A stretch of DNA of 7,753 nt, from contig UQZF01000136.1 of the NCBI GenBank assembly GCA_900545455.1, forward strand, positions 1-7,753, in the 5' to 3' direction. This DNA comes from an uncultured Eubacteriales bacterium (GTDB taxonomy: Bacteria > Bacillota > Clostridia > Lachnospirales > Lachnospiraceae). The number at the start of each line of letters is the position of its first letter. The first letter of the stretch is position 1. The notes under the pieces were generated by a model. The model had not been told where the DNA came from, did not search any database, and saw only the letters and a list, made by a program, of their open reading frames with translations. The translations under genes and the position numbers were made by a program. Shown here in pieces: positions 7,253-7,753 of the stretch.

Positions 7253-7264
7253 ACTAAGAATAGT
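7253..7264. repeat. Inverted repeat ACTA-AGAA-TAGT between the divergent promoters
   Basis: Perfect four-base arms with a four-base centre, abutting the TTGACC -35 box of the plus-strand promoter. It contains the second TAAGAAT copy. It could be a second site for the same regulator as the palindrome at 7220-7229. Confidence 0.35.
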
Positions 7265-7293
7265 TTGACCTTAATTGTGCACTGGGATATTAT
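7265..7293 (+). promoter_or_regulatory. Sigma-A promoter of the divergent repressor gene
   Basis: TTGACC (7265-7270), a 17-base spacer and TATTAT (7288-7293) make a near-consensus promoter facing the XRE gene. Transcription would begin near 7300 and leave a leader of about 135 bases. A poorer candidate with TATGAT at 7357-7362 lacks a good -35 box. Confidence 0.62.
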
Positions 7294-7299
7294 AGAAAT

Positions 7300-7434
7300 G
7301 TAATGATTTTTCCTTTTTTCCGTGTAAATGCGTTATTTTTCGGGAAGCATTACCATTATGATAAATACAGAATTTTAACTTGAATTTATAAAAATTTGTT
7401 CAAATGAATAACATCGATTTTCGTGGAGGAAATT
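7300..7434 (+). other. Long untranslated leader of the XRE gene
   Basis: If the promoter at 7265-7293 is used, this stretch is transcribed but not translated. It is AT-rich, with a T/C-rich run at 7307-7321, a weak hairpin (AATGC 7327-7331 with GCATT 7347-7351) and TTGAA/TTCAA arms (7380-7384, 7399-7403). None is stable enough to call a riboswitch or attenuator. Confidence 0.35.
7425..7429 (+). promoter_or_regulatory. Ribosome binding site of the XRE gene
   Basis: A GGAGG five bases before the ATG at 7435. It sets the start of the repressor gene with little ambiguity. Confidence 0.8.
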
Positions 7435-7753
7435 ATGAAAAATGAAATGATAGCCAAAGTATTAAAGGAATTGAGGAAGAAGAACTCTTTGACTGTACAT
7501 GACGTTGTTATAAAGCTGTCAGATAAATCAATAAATGTTGCCGACAAGACTCTATACGGCTGGGAGAGCGGTCAGGCACAGCCTGATGCCGACACGCTTC
7601 TTGTCCTGTGTGAAATATATCACGTAGATGACATATTAAGCACATTCGGATACACGCAAAATACGCCAATCAACGCTACGGAATACGAGCGAAAAGTTAT
7701 CCTCGCCCTGAGAGAACACCCTGAGATGGCATCTGCCGTAAACAAGCTTTTAG
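7435..7753 (+). CDS. XRE-family transcriptional regulator, divergent (3' end cut by window)
   Basis: A Cro/C1-type DNA-binding protein, 106 residues visible and still open at the window edge. The apparent TAG in the last bases is out of frame. Helix 1 is MIAKVLKELRKKN (5-17). The HTH covers about 19-45, with the recognition helix in KTLYGWESG (38-46), followed by AQPDADTLLVLCEIYHVDDIL (48-68), the standard closing helices of the family. A short linker leads to ATEYERKVILALREHPEMASAVNKLL (81-106), a C-terminal helical tail common in Clostridia repressor-like proteins, so the true end is probably close. It has no visible peptidase or sensor domain. It is transcribed away from the ssp operon and shares its regulatory region, so it may repress the operon and itself. 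It could equally belong to the next locus to the right. Confidence 0.85.
   Translation, partial: MKNEMIAKVLKELRKKNSLTVHDVVIKLSDKSINVADKTLYGWESGQAQPDADTLLVLCEIYHVDDILSTFGYTQNTPINATEYERKVILALREHPEMASAVNKLL

Larger units (their letters stand above)
7159..7434. other. Divergent intergenic regulatory region
   Basis: These 276 bases separate the operon from the divergent repressor gene and are markedly AT-rich; I count 14 G/C in the 60 bases at 7381-7440, which include the first bases of the repressor gene. They hold two outward-facing candidate sigma-A promoters with their -35 boxes 29 bases apart, and three short inverted repeats. I see no tRNA, small-RNA or terminator structure I can defend. 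Confidence 0.7.

Noticed and set aside
7747..7753. TTTTAG at the window end as the stop of the XRE gene
   Set aside because: The reading frame from 7435 gives CTT TTA followed by one unpaired G, so the TAG is out of frame and the gene remains open.
1..7753. Canonical Dnd operon (DndB, DndD, DndE)
   Set aside because: No DGQHR-type DndB, no SMC-like DndD with coiled coil and no small DndE; DUF4007 and the large ATPase point to the Ssp branch.
1..7753. CRISPR array, insertion sequence, tRNA or attachment site
   Set aside because: No regularly spaced repeats, transposase motifs, terminal inverted repeats or cloverleaf were found; the sequence is almost entirely coding.

Overview
This window reads as one DNA-modification operon on the minus strand, with a divergent regulator gene at its right-hand end. 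The tight gene packing, AT-rich intergenic DNA, strong GGAGG-type ribosome sites, near-consensus sigma-A promoters and the style of the two helix-turn-helix proteins suggest a Clostridia-type Firmicute (Bacillota), perhaps Lachnospiraceae. No taxonomic marker gene is present, so this is inference.

Layout, read 5'->3' along the minus strand. A sigma-A promoter (7235-7207) drives a small HTH-like protein (7158-6949). It is followed by a 574-aa PP-loop sulfur-transfer enzyme with N-terminal zinc-ribbon cysteines and a C-terminal two-cluster ferredoxin (6935-5211, SspD/DndC-like). Next come a DUF4007 protein (5161-4277, SspB-like), a 1158-aa P-loop ATPase (4250-774, SspC-like position) and a class V aminotransferase / cysteine desulfurase (758 to beyond the window start, SspA/DndA-like). 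The intergenic gaps are 13, 49, 26 and 15 bases, each with a ribosome site, so a single transcript is likely. On the plus strand a Cro/C1-type repressor gene begins at 7435 and runs off the window. Its candidate promoter (7265-7293) lies back to back with the operon promoter, and short palindromes lie between and around the two.

The four large genes match the parts list of the Ssp branch of DNA phosphorothioation: cysteine desulfurase, DUF4007 protein, ATPase and PAPS-reductase-like ATP pyrophosphatase. The expected logic is that the desulfurase takes sulfur from L-cysteine, the PP-loop enzyme activates and transfers it, the DUF4007 protein provides DNA nicking or strand access, and the ATPase powers or positions the complex on DNA. 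Sulfur then replaces a non-bridging backbone oxygen. Three things differ from the textbook operon: the gene order is D-B-C-A, SspD carries its own ferredoxin and zinc ribbons, and a small HTH gene leads the transcript. No SspE-like or DndFGH-like restriction partner is visible; it could lie past position 1 or be absent. Assignments rest on motifs read by eye, with no database search.
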